64,000 bases of DNA from Ruminococcus flavefaciens (GTDB lineage Bacteria > Bacillota > Clostridia > Oscillospirales > Ruminococcaceae). Below, piece by piece: positions 17,369 through 26,528 of the stretch (positions within the stretch are counted from its first letter, which is position 1; each line of letters starts with the position of its first letter). Below the pieces are notes generated by a model. The model saw only the letters and a list, made by a program, of their open reading frames with translations, ran no database searches and was not told the origin of the DNA. The position numbers were made by a program, and so were the translations under genes. The stretch covers positions 62,001 to 126,000 of the forward strand of contig JAMPAU010000004.1 in the NCBI GenBank assembly GCA_023667045.1, in the 5' to 3' direction.

Positions 17369-17809
17369 TTATTTTATACCGGACGAGCCGAAGCCGTTTT
17401 CACCCCGTCCGGTATCGGAAAGATAGTCGCTGACCTCGATTTCCGGAATTATTATTCTTGTCGGAATAAGCTGTGCAATTCTCATGCCGTTTTCCACAAT
17501 GAAAGGCTTTTTTCCATTATTTATAAGCGGAATAAACCACTCACCACGATAGTCGCTGTCCACCACGCCCACACAGTTTGCAAGCGTAACGCCGTACTTT
17601 GTAGCAAGTCCGGAGCGTGCATATATAAGCAGAGCTATGTCAGTTTCGTCGGGTTCAGCAGTAATTCCGGTAGGTATCATTTTTATTTCGCCGGATTCAA
17701 GAGTTATCGGTTCGTCGAGACAGGCACATACGTCAAGCCCTGCACTTCCAGCGGTAGCCCTTGACGGTATAACGGCTTTTTCGTTAAGTTTTTTAAAAGT
17801 TATTTTCAT
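17369..17809 (-). CDS. dut: dUTP diphosphatase
   Basis: Dut hydrolyses dUTP to dUMP, keeping uracil out of DNA and feeding dTMP synthesis. The 146-residue trimeric-type enzyme shows all five motifs: AGSAGLDVCA, YARSGLATKYGV, GVVDSDYRGEW, MRIAQLIPTR and the C-terminal RGENGFGSSG. The ATG lies 3 bp after the stop of the dockerin gene; its ribosome site (GGAGGA) is inside that gene's last codons. Complete. Confidence 0.95.
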   Translation of the reverse strand: MKITFKKLNEKAVIPSRATAGSAGLDVCACLDEPITLESGEIKMIPTGITAEPDETDIALLIYARSGLATKYGVTLANCVGVVDSDYRGEWFIPLINNGKKPFIVENGMRIAQLIPTRIIIPEIEVSDYLSDTGRGENGFGSSGIK

Positions 17810-17812
17810 AAT

Positions 17813-18397
17813 TCAATTAATTCCTCCCATTGAAGTATCTGATTCCCAGCTTGTAGGTCTGACAGTGCAGATTTCTTCAATGTTTGCGTTTTCTATGTCA
17901 TGAATCATTTTCAAAACATTCTCCTTACTGCAATCTTTAAGCAGAATATACAGAATCTGATTGTCATACGTCGGCGGTGTAGCGTCAAGTACAGTGTCAA
18001 TATTTTCCACACCTTTGAAATCCTCAGCAGTCCATATGCGTTTAGGATATTGCTTTTTCGTGGTTACAACTACCACGTAATCAACAAAGACATCATTAAT
18101 AGTAGATGTACACGGTTTGAACTCATCTGAACCGTTAAGAAACTCCTTTTTCATCATACAAAGGTCAAAGACATCGAGTATGCCGTCTTCACAGAAGTCA
18201 GCAGACTGACAGTTATTCAGCGTGACATCTTTTCCCATAAGCCAGCTCTGAAACAATGTGACATCAGCAATATTGAATCTGCCGTCAGCATTGACATCTC
18301 CCATAACGTCTGCATTGACAGCCATTCCGGTTATGCTAACAGCGGATAAAACCGCCAACATGACAGCAACAGTTATTTTTTTTAAAATTTTTTTCAT
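17813..18397 (-). CDS. Secreted protein with N-terminal type I dockerin
   Basis: The 194-residue protein has a signal peptide (residues 1-28, cleavage near AVNA) followed at once by a dockerin-like pair of calcium loops. Loop 1 is D34-x-N36-x-D38-G with N42 and D45; loop 2 is D67-x-C69-x-D71-G with D75 and D78, where Cys replaces the usual Asn/Asp. Dockerins bind cohesins and build cellulosome-type complexes in ruminococci. The remaining ~100 residues form an unrecognised domain with alternating strands and helices. No catalytic module is present. The ATG overlaps the U32 stop by one base (TAATG), so it lies in a housekeeping operon ahead of dut. Confidence 0.82.
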   Translation of the reverse strand: MKKILKKITVAVMLAVLSAVSITGMAVNADVMGDVNADGRFNIADVTLFQSWLMGKDVTLNNCQSADFCEDGILDVFDLCMMKKEFLNGSDEFKPCTSTINDVFVDYVVVVTTKKQYPKRIWTAEDFKGVENIDTVLDATPPTYDNQILYILLKDCSKENVLKMIHDIENANIEEICTVRPTSWESDTSMGGIN

Positions 18398-20430
18398 TAT
18401 TGTACACCTCTGTAGTAAAGTCCTCTGGTTATGTTTCCGGACGGCTTTTTTACCGAAAGAATTTCTTTCACCTGTCCGGCGTTTTCGTTATGGAGCATGA
18501 CGACTGCAAAAGATATATTTTTAAAACTTTCCAGTCTGTCAATCATATAGAGACAGTCCGGATTTAGTATTTCGGTATAGTCCGGTGAACACATAACAGG
18601 AAATTCACGCCCTGTGCGGTCTGTTATGTGTCCGGAGCATTTTTTACAGCCGATTTCGTTTTTTATGGGACAGTTTCTTGTCAGCATGAGGGGGATTTTT
18701 CCGTATGCAAGTACACCCATAGGCAAATCAGTACGGATATTGTTTATCTGCTGTAATTTCAGTTCAGGCGAAAAAATAAAGTCCTCAAGACCGAGAGTTT
18801 TCATATAGCCGGCACTGAAAGAGTTGAAGATATTCAGCGTGAAGTTTCCATGCAGTTTAAAGCCGAGTTTTTTTCCTATGGCTATTCCGTCAAGGGTATG
18901 GCACATAATGCGGTTAATGCCGAATTTTTCCTTTATTGTTCTGAGTGCGGAAATAGTCTTTTCCTCGTCCGCTATGAAACGTGGGGTAGAGAGTATTATT
19001 TTTTCGCTGTATTCTGAAAGTTCCGATATAATGGATTCGGATATACTCATAATAGGGGAAATTATGATATATTCAGACATATCAACCGCTGTTTTTGCCT
19101 GTTCGGTATTCCGGCAGAAAGTCCGTATGCGTACTTTTTTAGGCGGAGCAGGTTTTTCCGGAAGTGACGGTTTATAGTCTGTTATGGTCTTTCGGGGAGT
19201 GCTTGCAGAAATTATCGTTTCAGTAAGTTTTCCGGTGAGTTCACGGCGTATTTCGTTTAATTTTCCAGCCGGAACTATCAGACCGTCGTCAATATCGGCG
19301 GTTATTTTTCCGACAGTATAGACAGTATCGCCAAGTTTTGAGAGCTGTTTTGTCAGCGTTTCAAAGTCAGTGGGACGGTTTAATGCGTTTTCCGGAGTAC
19401 TGCCGGTTGCTGTAACTGAAATGCCGTTGCACTCTGCCTTTACCTTTACCGGAAGACCCTGTTTTATTTCTGCATGGAAGTCCACAGTAAATACTTTTCG
19501 CTCATGCCTGTAAATCTCATGTACTTTCGGTATAAGGGACTGTGCCGAGATTACATCTTCTTTTTCACGAGTTCCGAACATATTGTTACGTTTTCCAGTG
19601 AAGTAGCCGTCTGTGAAACCGCTCCGTGAAAAAATCCCTTTTATGAAGTCCATATCGGGAGCTTGTCCGTCAAGAGCCTTGCGGAGTTCGTTCACGGCAG
19701 AGGCGACATATTCCGGACGTTTCATTCTGCCCTCTATTTTGAGCGAATCAATGCCGGAAAGTTCCTCTGCACACGGAATCAGCGAAAGGTCTTTCAGCGA
19801 AAGGGCAGAAAAATTCTTATTTCCGCAGGCAGAAAACGGCAGACGGCAGGCTTGTCCGCAACAGCCACGGTTTGCAGAGCGTGAGCCTATCATAGCCGAC
19901 ATATAGCACTGTCCGGACACTGACATACACAAAGCACCATGCACAAATATTTCTGTTTCTATGCCTGTCTGAGTGATTTTTTCAATGGTTTTCCTGTCAA
20001 GTTCACGTGCCGGAACTACTCTCTCCCAGCCGAGACTTTTTAAGAGTTCAGCACCTACCGCCGTATGCACGGACATCTGTGTTGAACCATGAAGTACAGC
20101 CTCCGGAACACATCTTCTGATAAGTTCCGCACAGCCCCAGTCCTGTACAATGTAAGCGTCAACTCCGGCTTTTGCGGAAGACTTTATATACTCGCAGAAG
20201 TCAGCCGTCTCATCGTCGGAAATTACAGTATTTACAGCAAGATAAATCTTTGCACCATACCTATGGCACTCACGGACGGCGTTAACAAGTTCAATGTCAT
20301 CAAAGTTTATCGCACTGTTGCGTGCAGAAAAACGTTTACCGCCTATGTATACCGCACCAGCACCGGAACGCAGAGCAGTACAGAGGGTTTCCATACTGCC
20401 GGCAGGTGCAAGAATTTCGATATTTTTCAT
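18397..20430 (-). CDS. Peptidase U32 family protein (RlhA/YhbU-like)
   Basis: The 677-residue protein matches the long U32 family: EILAPAGSMETLCTALRSGA at the N-terminus, GADAVYIGG-like AGAVYIGGKRFSAR, FVHGALCMSVSGQCYMSAMI and RGCCGQACR, and a C-terminal extension (DUF3656-like). Members include RlhA, which hydroxylates C2501 of 23S rRNA, and TrhP, which acts on tRNA U34; peptidase activity is doubtful for most. The Cys-rich core and a later CPIKNEIGCKKC segment suggest an Fe-S cluster. It is coupled to zapA (TGATG), a pairing common in Clostridia. The exact RNA target is not decided by sequence. Confidence 0.85.
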   Translation of the reverse strand: MKNIEILAPAGSMETLCTALRSGAGAVYIGGKRFSARNSAINFDDIELVNAVRECHRYGAKIYLAVNTVISDDETADFCEYIKSSAKAGVDAYIVQDWGCAELIRRCVPEAVLHGSTQMSVHTAVGAELLKSLGWERVVPARELDRKTIEKITQTGIETEIFVHGALCMSVSGQCYMSAMIGSRSANRGCCGQACRLPFSACGNKNFSALSLKDLSLIPCAEELSGIDSLKIEGRMKRPEYVASAVNELRKALDGQAPDMDFIKGIFSRSGFTDGYFTGKRNNMFGTREKEDVISAQSLIPKVHEIYRHERKVFTVDFHAEIKQGLPVKVKAECNGISVTATGSTPENALNRPTDFETLTKQLSKLGDTVYTVGKITADIDDGLIVPAGKLNEIRRELTGKLTETIISASTPRKTITDYKPSLPEKPAPPKKVRIRTFCRNTEQAKTAVDMSEYIIISPIMSISESIISELSEYSEKIILSTPRFIADEEKTISALRTIKEKFGINRIMCHTLDGIAIGKKLGFKLHGNFTLNIFNSFSAGYMKTLGLEDFIFSPELKLQQINNIRTDLPMGVLAYGKIPLMLTRNCPIKNEIGCKKCSGHITDRTGREFPVMCSPDYTEILNPDCLYMIDRLESFKNISFAVVMLHNENAGQVKEILSVKKPSGNITRGLYYRGVQ

Positions 20431-20795
20431 CAGATGCTGTCTCCGAGCTGTTTCAGCTTGACCATGCTTTCAAGCTGTGCGATTTTTGATTTAAGCACTT
20501 CTATTTCCTTGAGTGCCGCATCACGTTCAATGCGTGACTTTCCTGCCTCATCAACGTATTCTTTGGTCTGGTTGCGTATGCTGTCGAGGTGCTGGTTTGC
20601 TTTGTTGAGGTCGTCAACAAGGCTGAGTGCAACCATTATTGCAGCGTCATACGGTGAAGAACCGCTTTTTGAGTTGAGAATTTCATTGATTTTTGCCTCC
20701 AGTACTCTTGCGAGAGCAAAGACATAGTTAGGGGACTCGGAGGTTTTAAGCTTGTACTCCTTACCGCAGATAATTACTTTTACATCATTAAGCAT
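20430..20795 (-). CDS. zapA: Cell division protein ZapA
   Basis: ZapA bundles FtsZ filaments at the division site. The 121-residue protein has the N-terminal globular ZapA motif (VKVIICGKEYKLKTSESPNY, then AALIMVALSLVDDL-like AAIMVALSLVDDL) followed by a long coiled coil from about residue 65 to the end. ATG 20795 is preferred as it follows an AGGAAAGG tract; an upstream ATG adding eight residues has no ribosome site. It is the first gene of zapA-U32-dockerin-dut-DUF4321. Confidence 0.88.
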   Translation of the reverse strand: MLNDVKVIICGKEYKLKTSESPNYVFALARVLEAKINEILNSKSGSSPYDAAIMVALSLVDDLNKANQHLDSIRNQTKEYVDEAGKSRIERDAALKEIEVLKSKIAQLESMVKLKQLGDSI

Positions 20796-20822
20796 TCTGA
20801 TATTTTCCTTTCCTTGCATATT

Positions 20823-20867
20823 GGCTATTCTACATTATACAACATTTTCCGGCAATATGGAATAGCC
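20823..20867. repeat. Inverted repeat upstream of zapA
   Basis: GGCTATTC at 20823-20830 is repeated inverted as GAATAGCC at 20860-20867. On the minus strand a TATAAT lies between the arms, so the repeat could frame a zapA promoter or form a long-looped hairpin after lexA. No T run follows on the minus strand, so it is not a simple lexA terminator. Confidence 0.45.
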
Positions 20868-20878
20868 TTAAAAAAATA

Positions 20879-21463
20879 TTATCTGTAATAGCGTTTCAGA
20901 CCTATTACACGTCCGAGTATTTCAACGTCGTCAAGAATAATCGGTTGCATTGAGTCGTTTTCCGGCTGAAGACGAAATTTCTTTTCTTCCTTGAAAAAAC
21001 GCTTTACAGTGGCTTCCTCGTGGTTTATCAAGGCAACAACTATATCGCCGTTTTCAGCGTATGTGGTTTTCTGTACGATGACAATATCTCCGTCAAAGAT
21101 TCCGGCATTTATCATGCTTTCACCTCTTATTTTCAGTGCGAAAAGCTCGCTGGGGTTTACGTCGGGTACTTCAAATCCTACATAGCCGGTAATATCCTCG
21201 ATTGCTGTGATAGGCAGACCGGCAGTTACCGTGCCTATTACCGGAACAGAAGTTATAGTGCTGTTCGGAAGTTTAAGAGAGCGGTTTATGCTTCCTGTTT
21301 TTTCAATCAGACCTGCATTGACGAGGTTATTTATATATCGGTGTGCAGTGGACGTGGACTTAAAACCCATAGCGTCCATTATCTCCCTTACAGACGGGGA
21401 TATACCGTCACTGAGACGGCTTTTTATATAGTTAAAAACGGCTATTTCCTTATCCTTTGGCAT
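20879..21463 (-). CDS. lexA: SOS repressor LexA
   Basis: LexA represses DNA-damage genes and self-cleaves when RecA filaments form. The 194-residue protein has an N-terminal winged helix (SVREIMDAMGFKSTSTAHRY), the cleavage site A81-G82 (VTAGLP), and the catalytic dyad S116 (GESM) and K154 (TVKRF). All are intact. It starts one base after the murC stop, so it likely depends on murC transcription. No GAAC-N4-GTTC box is seen directly upstream, so autoregulation is not evident here. Confidence 0.95.
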   Translation of the reverse strand: MPKDKEIAVFNYIKSRLSDGISPSVREIMDAMGFKSTSTAHRYINNLVNAGLIEKTGSINRSLKLPNSTITSVPVIGTVTAGLPITAIEDITGYVGFEVPDVNPSELFALKIRGESMINAGIFDGDIVIVQKTTYAENGDIVVALINHEEATVKRFFKEEKKFRLQPENDSMQPIILDDVEILGRVIGLKRYYR

Positions 21464-21464
21464 A

Positions 21465-22883
21465 TTAGTTCTCCTCTCCTGAAAGTTTTTTAAGAATCAT
21501 CTTTGCGATTTTGTAAGCGTCTCCGCAACCGAGAGTTATAACAAGGTCGCCCTCTTTAGCGTTTTCACAGATGTAATCGCATATCTGTCCGAAGTTAAAA
21601 TATTTTCTTTCGTCGGTCCATTCGGCTGTCTCGTCCTGTGGAAACCATATACAGTCCGGAATTTTTTCAGCGAGATGACGTGTGAATATTCCGAAAGTAT
21701 TTTTTTCACGGCTACCGAAAATGTCGGTCAGCACGGCATGGTCGGGGATTTGCAGAACCCTTGCGAAATCGTCAAGCAGAATCTGTGTGCGTGAGAATGT
21801 GAAAGGCTGAAATACTGCCCATACCTTATTGAAACCCATTCCCATAGCGGAAGTAAGTGTAGCTTCAAGTTCTGTGGGGTGGTGGGCGTAATCGTCAACA
21901 ACAGTTATGCCCTTTTCATAGCCGAGTTTTTCAAAACGCCTTTTTGCTCCTCTGAAATCTCCCAGACCTTTACGGCAGTTTTCCGGAGATATGCCGAGTT
22001 CGTTCACGACTGCTACAGAGGCAACGGCGTTGAGGATATTGTGATTTCCGGCAACGTGCAGATTTATGGTAACGACGTACTCACCGCTGTGGTAAACATC
22101 AAACTGTGTTTCAAGTCCGGAAATCTTTTTTATATTGTCGGCGTACCAGTCATTTTTGCTTGAAAGTCCGAAAGTGATTATTTTCTTGTCAAGACCGTCA
22201 ACGGCTTTAAGGGTGTTTTCGTCGTCGCCGTTTACTATCAGTACTTTTGAAGTCATTCCGGCAAACTTTCTGAATGAAGCTATAACGTTTTCGAGAGTGC
22301 CGAAATAGTCAAGGTGGTCTGCATCAATATTAAGGATAACCGAAATATCCGGAGAGAGTTTTAGGAAATGGTCTTCAAACTCGCACGACTCGCACACAAG
22401 TATATCGCTTTTTCCGGCAATGCCACTGCCGTTTATGCATGGTAGTTTACCGCCTATATATGCCGAGAGGTCAGTTCCGGCAGTATAAAGAATCTGAGTA
22501 ATCATTGACGTGGCAGTAGTCTTGCCGTGAGTACCGGAAACGCATACGGCGTTATTGTACCAGCCGGTTATGATTCCGAGAAGTTCAGCCCTTTCCAGAA
22601 CAGGCACACCGCTTTTTCTTGCCTCCATGAGTTCGGGGTTATCTTCCATGATAGCGGCAGTGTGTATGATAAGGTCAGCCCCTTTGATATTTTCGGCACG
22701 CTGTCCTATAAATACTTCAATGCCCATTTTCCTTACGGCTTCGAGGGTTTCCGTTTCATTGTTGTCTGAGCCTGTCAGAAAATACCCCTGTGAATGAAGT
22801 ATCTGTGCGAGTGGGTACATTCCTGAACCGCCTATACCTATGAAGTGAATATGCTTTTTGTTTTTTAAAATATTTGTATCCAA
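21465..22883 (-). CDS. murC: UDP-N-acetylmuramate--L-alanine ligase
   Basis: MurC adds L-alanine to UDP-MurNAc, starting the peptidoglycan stem peptide. The 472-residue protein has the N-terminal Rossmann motif HFIGIGGSGM, the ATP loop CVSGTHGKTTATSM near residue 115, DADHLDYFG, and VVDDYAHHPTE for the C-terminal domain. The start is TTG 22883, with AAAGGTG 7 bp upstream. It lies apart from the main division cluster, followed immediately by lexA. Confidence 0.95.
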   Translation of the reverse strand: MDTNILKNKKHIHFIGIGGSGMYPLAQILHSQGYFLTGSDNNETETLEAVRKMGIEVFIGQRAENIKGADLIIHTAAIMEDNPELMEARKSGVPVLERAELLGIITGWYNNAVCVSGTHGKTTATSMITQILYTAGTDLSAYIGGKLPCINGSGIAGKSDILVCESCEFEDHFLKLSPDISVILNIDADHLDYFGTLENVIASFRKFAGMTSKVLIVNGDDENTLKAVDGLDKKIITFGLSSKNDWYADNIKKISGLETQFDVYHSGEYVVTINLHVAGNHNILNAVASVAVVNELGISPENCRKGLGDFRGAKRRFEKLGYEKGITVVDDYAHHPTELEATLTSAMGMGFNKVWAVFQPFTFSRTQILLDDFARVLQIPDHAVLTDIFGSREKNTFGIFTRHLAEKIPDCIWFPQDETAEWTDERKYFNFGQICDYICENAKEGDLVITLGCGDAYKIAKMILKKLSGEEN

Positions 22884-22927
22884 AATCTATCACCTTTCAT
22901 ATTTTTTTGTTTAAATATAAAAATCTC

Positions 22928-22956
22928 TTGATTTTTGAGAGATTATACGTTATAAT
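22928..22956 (+). promoter_or_regulatory. Promoter for spoVG
   Basis: TTGATT, 17 bp, TATAAT. A 7-bp inverted repeat AATCTCT/AGAGATT (22922-22944) overlaps the -35 element, and a second hairpin AGAGAA/TTCTCT (22963-22979) lies near the transcript start. Confidence 0.68.
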
Positions 22957-23009
22957 AATTATAGAGAAGTTTTTTCTCTGTGACCTATTAACATAAGGAG
23001 GTTAATCAA

Positions 23010-23315
23010 ATGGAAATTACAGATGTAAAAATAAGAAAAATTATGTCTGAAAGCAGACTCAAGGCAGTAGTTTCGATTACTATTGACGATATGTTCGCCG
23101 TACACGACATAAAAGTGGTGCAGGGCGATGAACGTCTTTTCGTTGCTATGCCGAGCAGAAAGGACGAAAACGGTGTTTTCCGTGATATAGTCCACCCGAT
23201 TTCAGCTTCATCAAGAAAAGTCTTTGAGGACGTTATTCTTGAGGCTTACAGCAAACAGCTTGCTATGATTGAAGCAGAAAACGAATCCGCACCGGAAGAA
23301 ACCACTGAGGAATAA
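23010..23315 (+). CDS. spoVG: Septation regulator SpoVG
   Basis: SpoVG is a small RNA/DNA-binding regulator that affects septation, sporulation and surface polymers. The 101-residue protein has the family start MEITDVKIRK, then LKAVVSITIDD, FAVHDIKVV and MPSRKDENGVFRDIVHPI, with an acidic tail. AAGGAGG lies 7 bp upstream of the ATG. It has its own promoter and terminator. Confidence 0.96.
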   Translation: MEITDVKIRKIMSESRLKAVVSITIDDMFAVHDIKVVQGDERLFVAMPSRKDENGVFRDIVHPISASSRKVFEDVILEAYSKQLAMIEAENESAPEETTEE

Positions 23316-23324
23316 TCTCCTCAC

Positions 23325-23351
23325 AGCCTGCCATTATGGCAGGCTTTTTTT
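23325..23351 (+). terminator. Terminator after spoVG
   Basis: An 8-bp stem AGCCTGCC/GGCAGGCT with loop ATTAT is followed by a T run. Confidence 0.9.
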
Positions 23352-23886
23352 ATATTCCGAGAATCCTTGCGGTTTTCAGTATGGCTATCTGAGTTTTTGC
23401 GTCTTTTATTTTTCCGTCCATGACAAGCTGTACGGCATCGGCAAGCGGTATTTTTTCTACATCAAGAAATTCATCATCATCAAGGTGCTGTTTTTCATAG
23501 TGCAGACCCTTTGCAATATAAACGTGTATCACTTCGGTATTATATGCCGGAACGGGATAAATTTCCCCGATGTAGATATATTCAGTGCAGGTACAGCCTG
23601 TTTCTTCGAGAAGTTCACGCTTACCGCATTCATAGTGGCTTTCGCCCTTTTCGAGTTTGCCGGCAGGGATTTCGGTTGTTACCTCGCCGAAAGGATAGCG
23701 GAACTGTTTCACCATAAAGATTTCATTGTTTTCCGTAACCGGAATAACACATACTCCGCCATGATGAAGAAGTACGTCACGGATTGCGGTTTCGCCGTTT
23801 TCGAGTTCGGCGGTATCATGGATAATCGTAAAAATCTTTCCTTCATAGACGGTATCGCTTGTAAGTCTTTTTTCCTGTAAATGCAT
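23350..23886 (-). CDS. Nudix hydrolase, ADP-ribose pyrophosphatase type
   Basis: The 178-residue protein has a full Nudix box, GKLEKGESHYECGKRELLEE (GX5EX7REUXEEXGU), near residue 80. EVTTEIPAGKLE just upstream and the N-terminal strand layout match NudF-type ADP-ribose pyrophosphatases, which recycle ADP-ribose to AMP and ribose 5-phosphate. ATG 23886 has AGGAGG 8 bp upstream; longer in-frame starts overlap the yfhO gene. It begins 2 bp after the yfhO stop, so the two are co-transcribed, though no functional link is apparent. Confidence 0.92.
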   Translation of the reverse strand: MHLQEKRLTSDTVYEGKIFTIIHDTAELENGETAIRDVLLHHGGVCVIPVTENNEIFMVKQFRYPFGEVTTEIPAGKLEKGESHYECGKRELLEETGCTCTEYIYIGEIYPVPAYNTEVIHVYIAKGLHYEKQHLDDDEFLDVEKIPLADAVQLVMDGKIKDAKTQIAILKTARILGI

Positions 23887-23888
23887 AC

Positions 23889-26330
23889 TTAAACCTCCTT
23901 GTTTTTTCTGATAAGTTCGTTGCAGTAATCGCTGTGGGCTTTTATTCTGTGACATGAATCATAGTCATAGCAATGAGTAATTTTATAATTGTCAATCCGG
24001 CGTTTTCTTGTGCAGATAATCATATATACTGCAAGAATAACAATTCCGGAAATACTTATAATCATGCCTGCTGTAAGTGCCGGAGTTCTGTAGCGGAAAA
24101 CTATTTTATTTTTTCCTGTCTCACCCTTTACAGCCATGAATCCGTATGAGACTTTTTCAACGTCAACTGGTTTGCCGTTTACCTCAGCAGACCAGCCCGA
24201 ACTATACGGCACACTGAAAAATACCAGTCCGTCATTGTCAAGGGTTATTTCAGATTCAAAGCCCTTTGAATCATACCGGAATGTCTCAGACGCATTTTTC
24301 TGACGTTCAAGACATATTTCTTCATAGTCCTTTTTGCTCAGTGCAGATACTTCAGAAATTTCAGTTTCTTTCATAATATCAGAATACTTTTCAGCCTGTT
24401 CACTGTCAAGGACAAGCGAGTGTATAAGAGTTTTTTCACGGGTTTCGGCACTTTTGTTTTCAAAATTTTCTTCTGTCACGTAACTGTTAAAAGCCATGCC
24501 CATAGGTATATAGAGCTTGTTTTCGTAAATTTCAAAATAGTCATTTTCGTCAACAAGTTCAAATCCGGGCAATTCTTCGGGGATATTTACGTTTTCACTG
24601 TTACTGTCTTTGTACTGATAGTAGTATTTTACAGAAAACAGCCCTCTGAGAGTATAGTGTGTCTTGTCGGGGCGTGAAGCAACGTCTCTCTGTACGTTTA
24701 CTTCCGGATAGAAGTTCATTATTGAACTCTCTACAACGCTCTGAAATGCTCTCATTGACGGCAGACCCCATATCATAGGGTAGTTGTCACGGTCTTCTGA
24801 TATATCTATTCTGAAAAAATTATCCTCTGAGACGTTTTCATAAACGCTGTCACCGCCCTTTATGGCAGAGTTGATATAGTCTTTGGCAGAGTTAGGCGTA
24901 ACAGCACCATATACTACAGCACATACCACGCATATCACAGAGGCTATAGACACAGACCACACAGAAAGTCTTTTATAGTGGAAATTTCTTCTCTTTCTGT
25001 AAAAGATATAGCCTGTCATTATAAGAAATCCTACAGCAATTAGGAGAGTGAGCCAAACGTACAATATATCTCTTGGCATAATAAAGAATAAAACTTCTTC
25101 TTCTTTCTTTTCCGGAAGACATGATATTATCCCGAAAGCTATCAGCATACTGGCACATATCTTTATTGCAGGTGACGGGTCGGCGTTTTCGTCATCAAGG
25201 GTCTGTGCAGTCATCATGGCAAAAATCAGAATCGGCATATAATACCACCTTGCATAGTATGAGGCGTTAAACATATAGAATGCACTGTTAAGGATTGGTA
25301 TAAATGCACAGACTATGCATACAAGCGAAAGTTTTACAGCCCAGTGTTTTTTGCGTGTACGCATGAATGTTATCACTCCGACCATTGAGAACAACGGCAG
25401 ATAACCGCCTATTGAAGACCAGCGGGCATTGTCGGAATTGAAAAGATTAGGTCTTGCCGGAACGTCTACAGGCATGAAGAAAGTCTGTATAATTCTTGCG
25501 ATTCGTGTCTTGTCGTTGTAAAGCACCATAGACTGTCCGTAGAGGTGTTCACTTACACGGTAGTTTCCCATAATGGAGACGGCAGTAGGCAGAAGAACAA
25601 CACAGGCTATCATAGTACCGGCTACAGCTTCGAGGAGTAACAGCCAGAATTTTTTCCATGAGGTGTGGAAGTCGGGGCATTTCATTCTGAAAAGATAATA
25701 TATTATTAAGAATACAGCCTGTCCGGTGAAGAAGTAGTAGTTTACAAAAGCCATAAGAGAGACAGTCAGTGCAAAAATACCCTTGCGGTTGTTGTTGATG
25801 TTTTCTTCCATAGCTATGAGCATAAGCGGAAACAGTGCCGTAACGTCTTGAAAGTGATTGAAGAAGATATTATATACCTGAAATCCCGAAAAGGCATATA
25901 GCATAGCTCCCACAAGTGCCATATTCTTACTGCGTACAAACCGCCGTATGTATGCATAGGCAGTCAGAGTGGCAACGCCGTGCTTTAGGGCAAGCAGAAA
26001 AGGCAGTGACAGTGTGACAAGCGAGCGTGGAAGAATTGTAGACAGCCAGAAAAACGGACTTCCTATTAAGTAAAATGAATAAGAAGTCATTAAGTCTGAG
26101 CCTAAGTCCGTGTACCAGTTCCAGCCGAACTGACCGTTACGTACAGCGTCGTTGGCAAGATTATAAAAAGGTATCTGCTGGGCGTTGAAATCTCCGTAAT
26201 ATATAAAGTAACCGCCGTCCGCAATCATTATCGGAATGACTGAAATAAGCAGACAGAAAAATCCCATAAGAAAAGCCGTAAGGTATTTTTCATTTGTATG
26301 CCGTGTGAAAGAGCGAGTTTTTTCTGACAT
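23889..26330 (-). CDS. YfhO-family multi-pass membrane protein
   Basis: The 813-residue protein has about 12-13 membrane helices, a large outer loop from about 490 to 770, and a final helix. The N-terminus (GGYFIYYGDFNAQQIPFYN and WYTDLGSDLMTSYSFYLIGS) matches the YfhO family. YfhO proteins are GT-C-like glycosyltransferases that add sugars to lipoteichoic or other surface polymers from lipid-linked donors. The acidic DFN motif in the first outer loop is consistent with that. The acceptor here is unknown. GGAGG lies 10 bp before the ATG. Confidence 0.88.
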   Translation of the reverse strand: MSEKTRSFTRHTNEKYLTAFLMGFFCLLISVIPIMIADGGYFIYYGDFNAQQIPFYNLANDAVRNGQFGWNWYTDLGSDLMTSYSFYLIGSPFFWLSTILPRSLVTLSLPFLLALKHGVATLTAYAYIRRFVRSKNMALVGAMLYAFSGFQVYNIFFNHFQDVTALFPLMLIAMEENINNNRKGIFALTVSLMAFVNYYFFTGQAVFLIIYYLFRMKCPDFHTSWKKFWLLLLEAVAGTMIACVVLLPTAVSIMGNYRVSEHLYGQSMVLYNDKTRIARIIQTFFMPVDVPARPNLFNSDNARWSSIGGYLPLFSMVGVITFMRTRKKHWAVKLSLVCIVCAFIPILNSAFYMFNASYYARWYYMPILIFAMMTAQTLDDENADPSPAIKICASMLIAFGIISCLPEKKEEEVLFFIMPRDILYVWLTLLIAVGFLIMTGYIFYRKRRNFHYKRLSVWSVSIASVICVVCAVVYGAVTPNSAKDYINSAIKGGDSVYENVSEDNFFRIDISEDRDNYPMIWGLPSMRAFQSVVESSIMNFYPEVNVQRDVASRPDKTHYTLRGLFSVKYYYQYKDSNSENVNIPEELPGFELVDENDYFEIYENKLYIPMGMAFNSYVTEENFENKSAETREKTLIHSLVLDSEQAEKYSDIMKETEISEVSALSKKDYEEICLERQKNASETFRYDSKGFESEITLDNDGLVFFSVPYSSGWSAEVNGKPVDVEKVSYGFMAVKGETGKNKIVFRYRTPALTAGMIISISGIVILAVYMIICTRKRRIDNYKITHCYDYDSCHRIKAHSDYCNELIRKNKEV

Positions 26331-26459
26331 TTTAAAATTGCCTCCGATACTGGAAAATATAACATAGACTAATTATAACATATCCGCTGTAAAAATAAAA
26401 GTACTTTTTTCAAAAAAATAATGCACAATAAATAAATTTAAGAAAATATTAAAATAATG

Positions 26460-26488
26460 TGGCAATTGGTGGAAATCTGTGGTATAAT
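26460..26488 (+). promoter_or_regulatory. Promoter for the cysteine desulfurase-thiI operon
   Basis: TGGCAA, 17 bp, TATAAT with extended -10 TG. The -35 is weak, so the extended -10 probably carries it. Confidence 0.55.
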
Positions 26489-26528
26489 TATTATTACGCT
26501 GAAAATATTATATGAAAGGTATGAGAGA

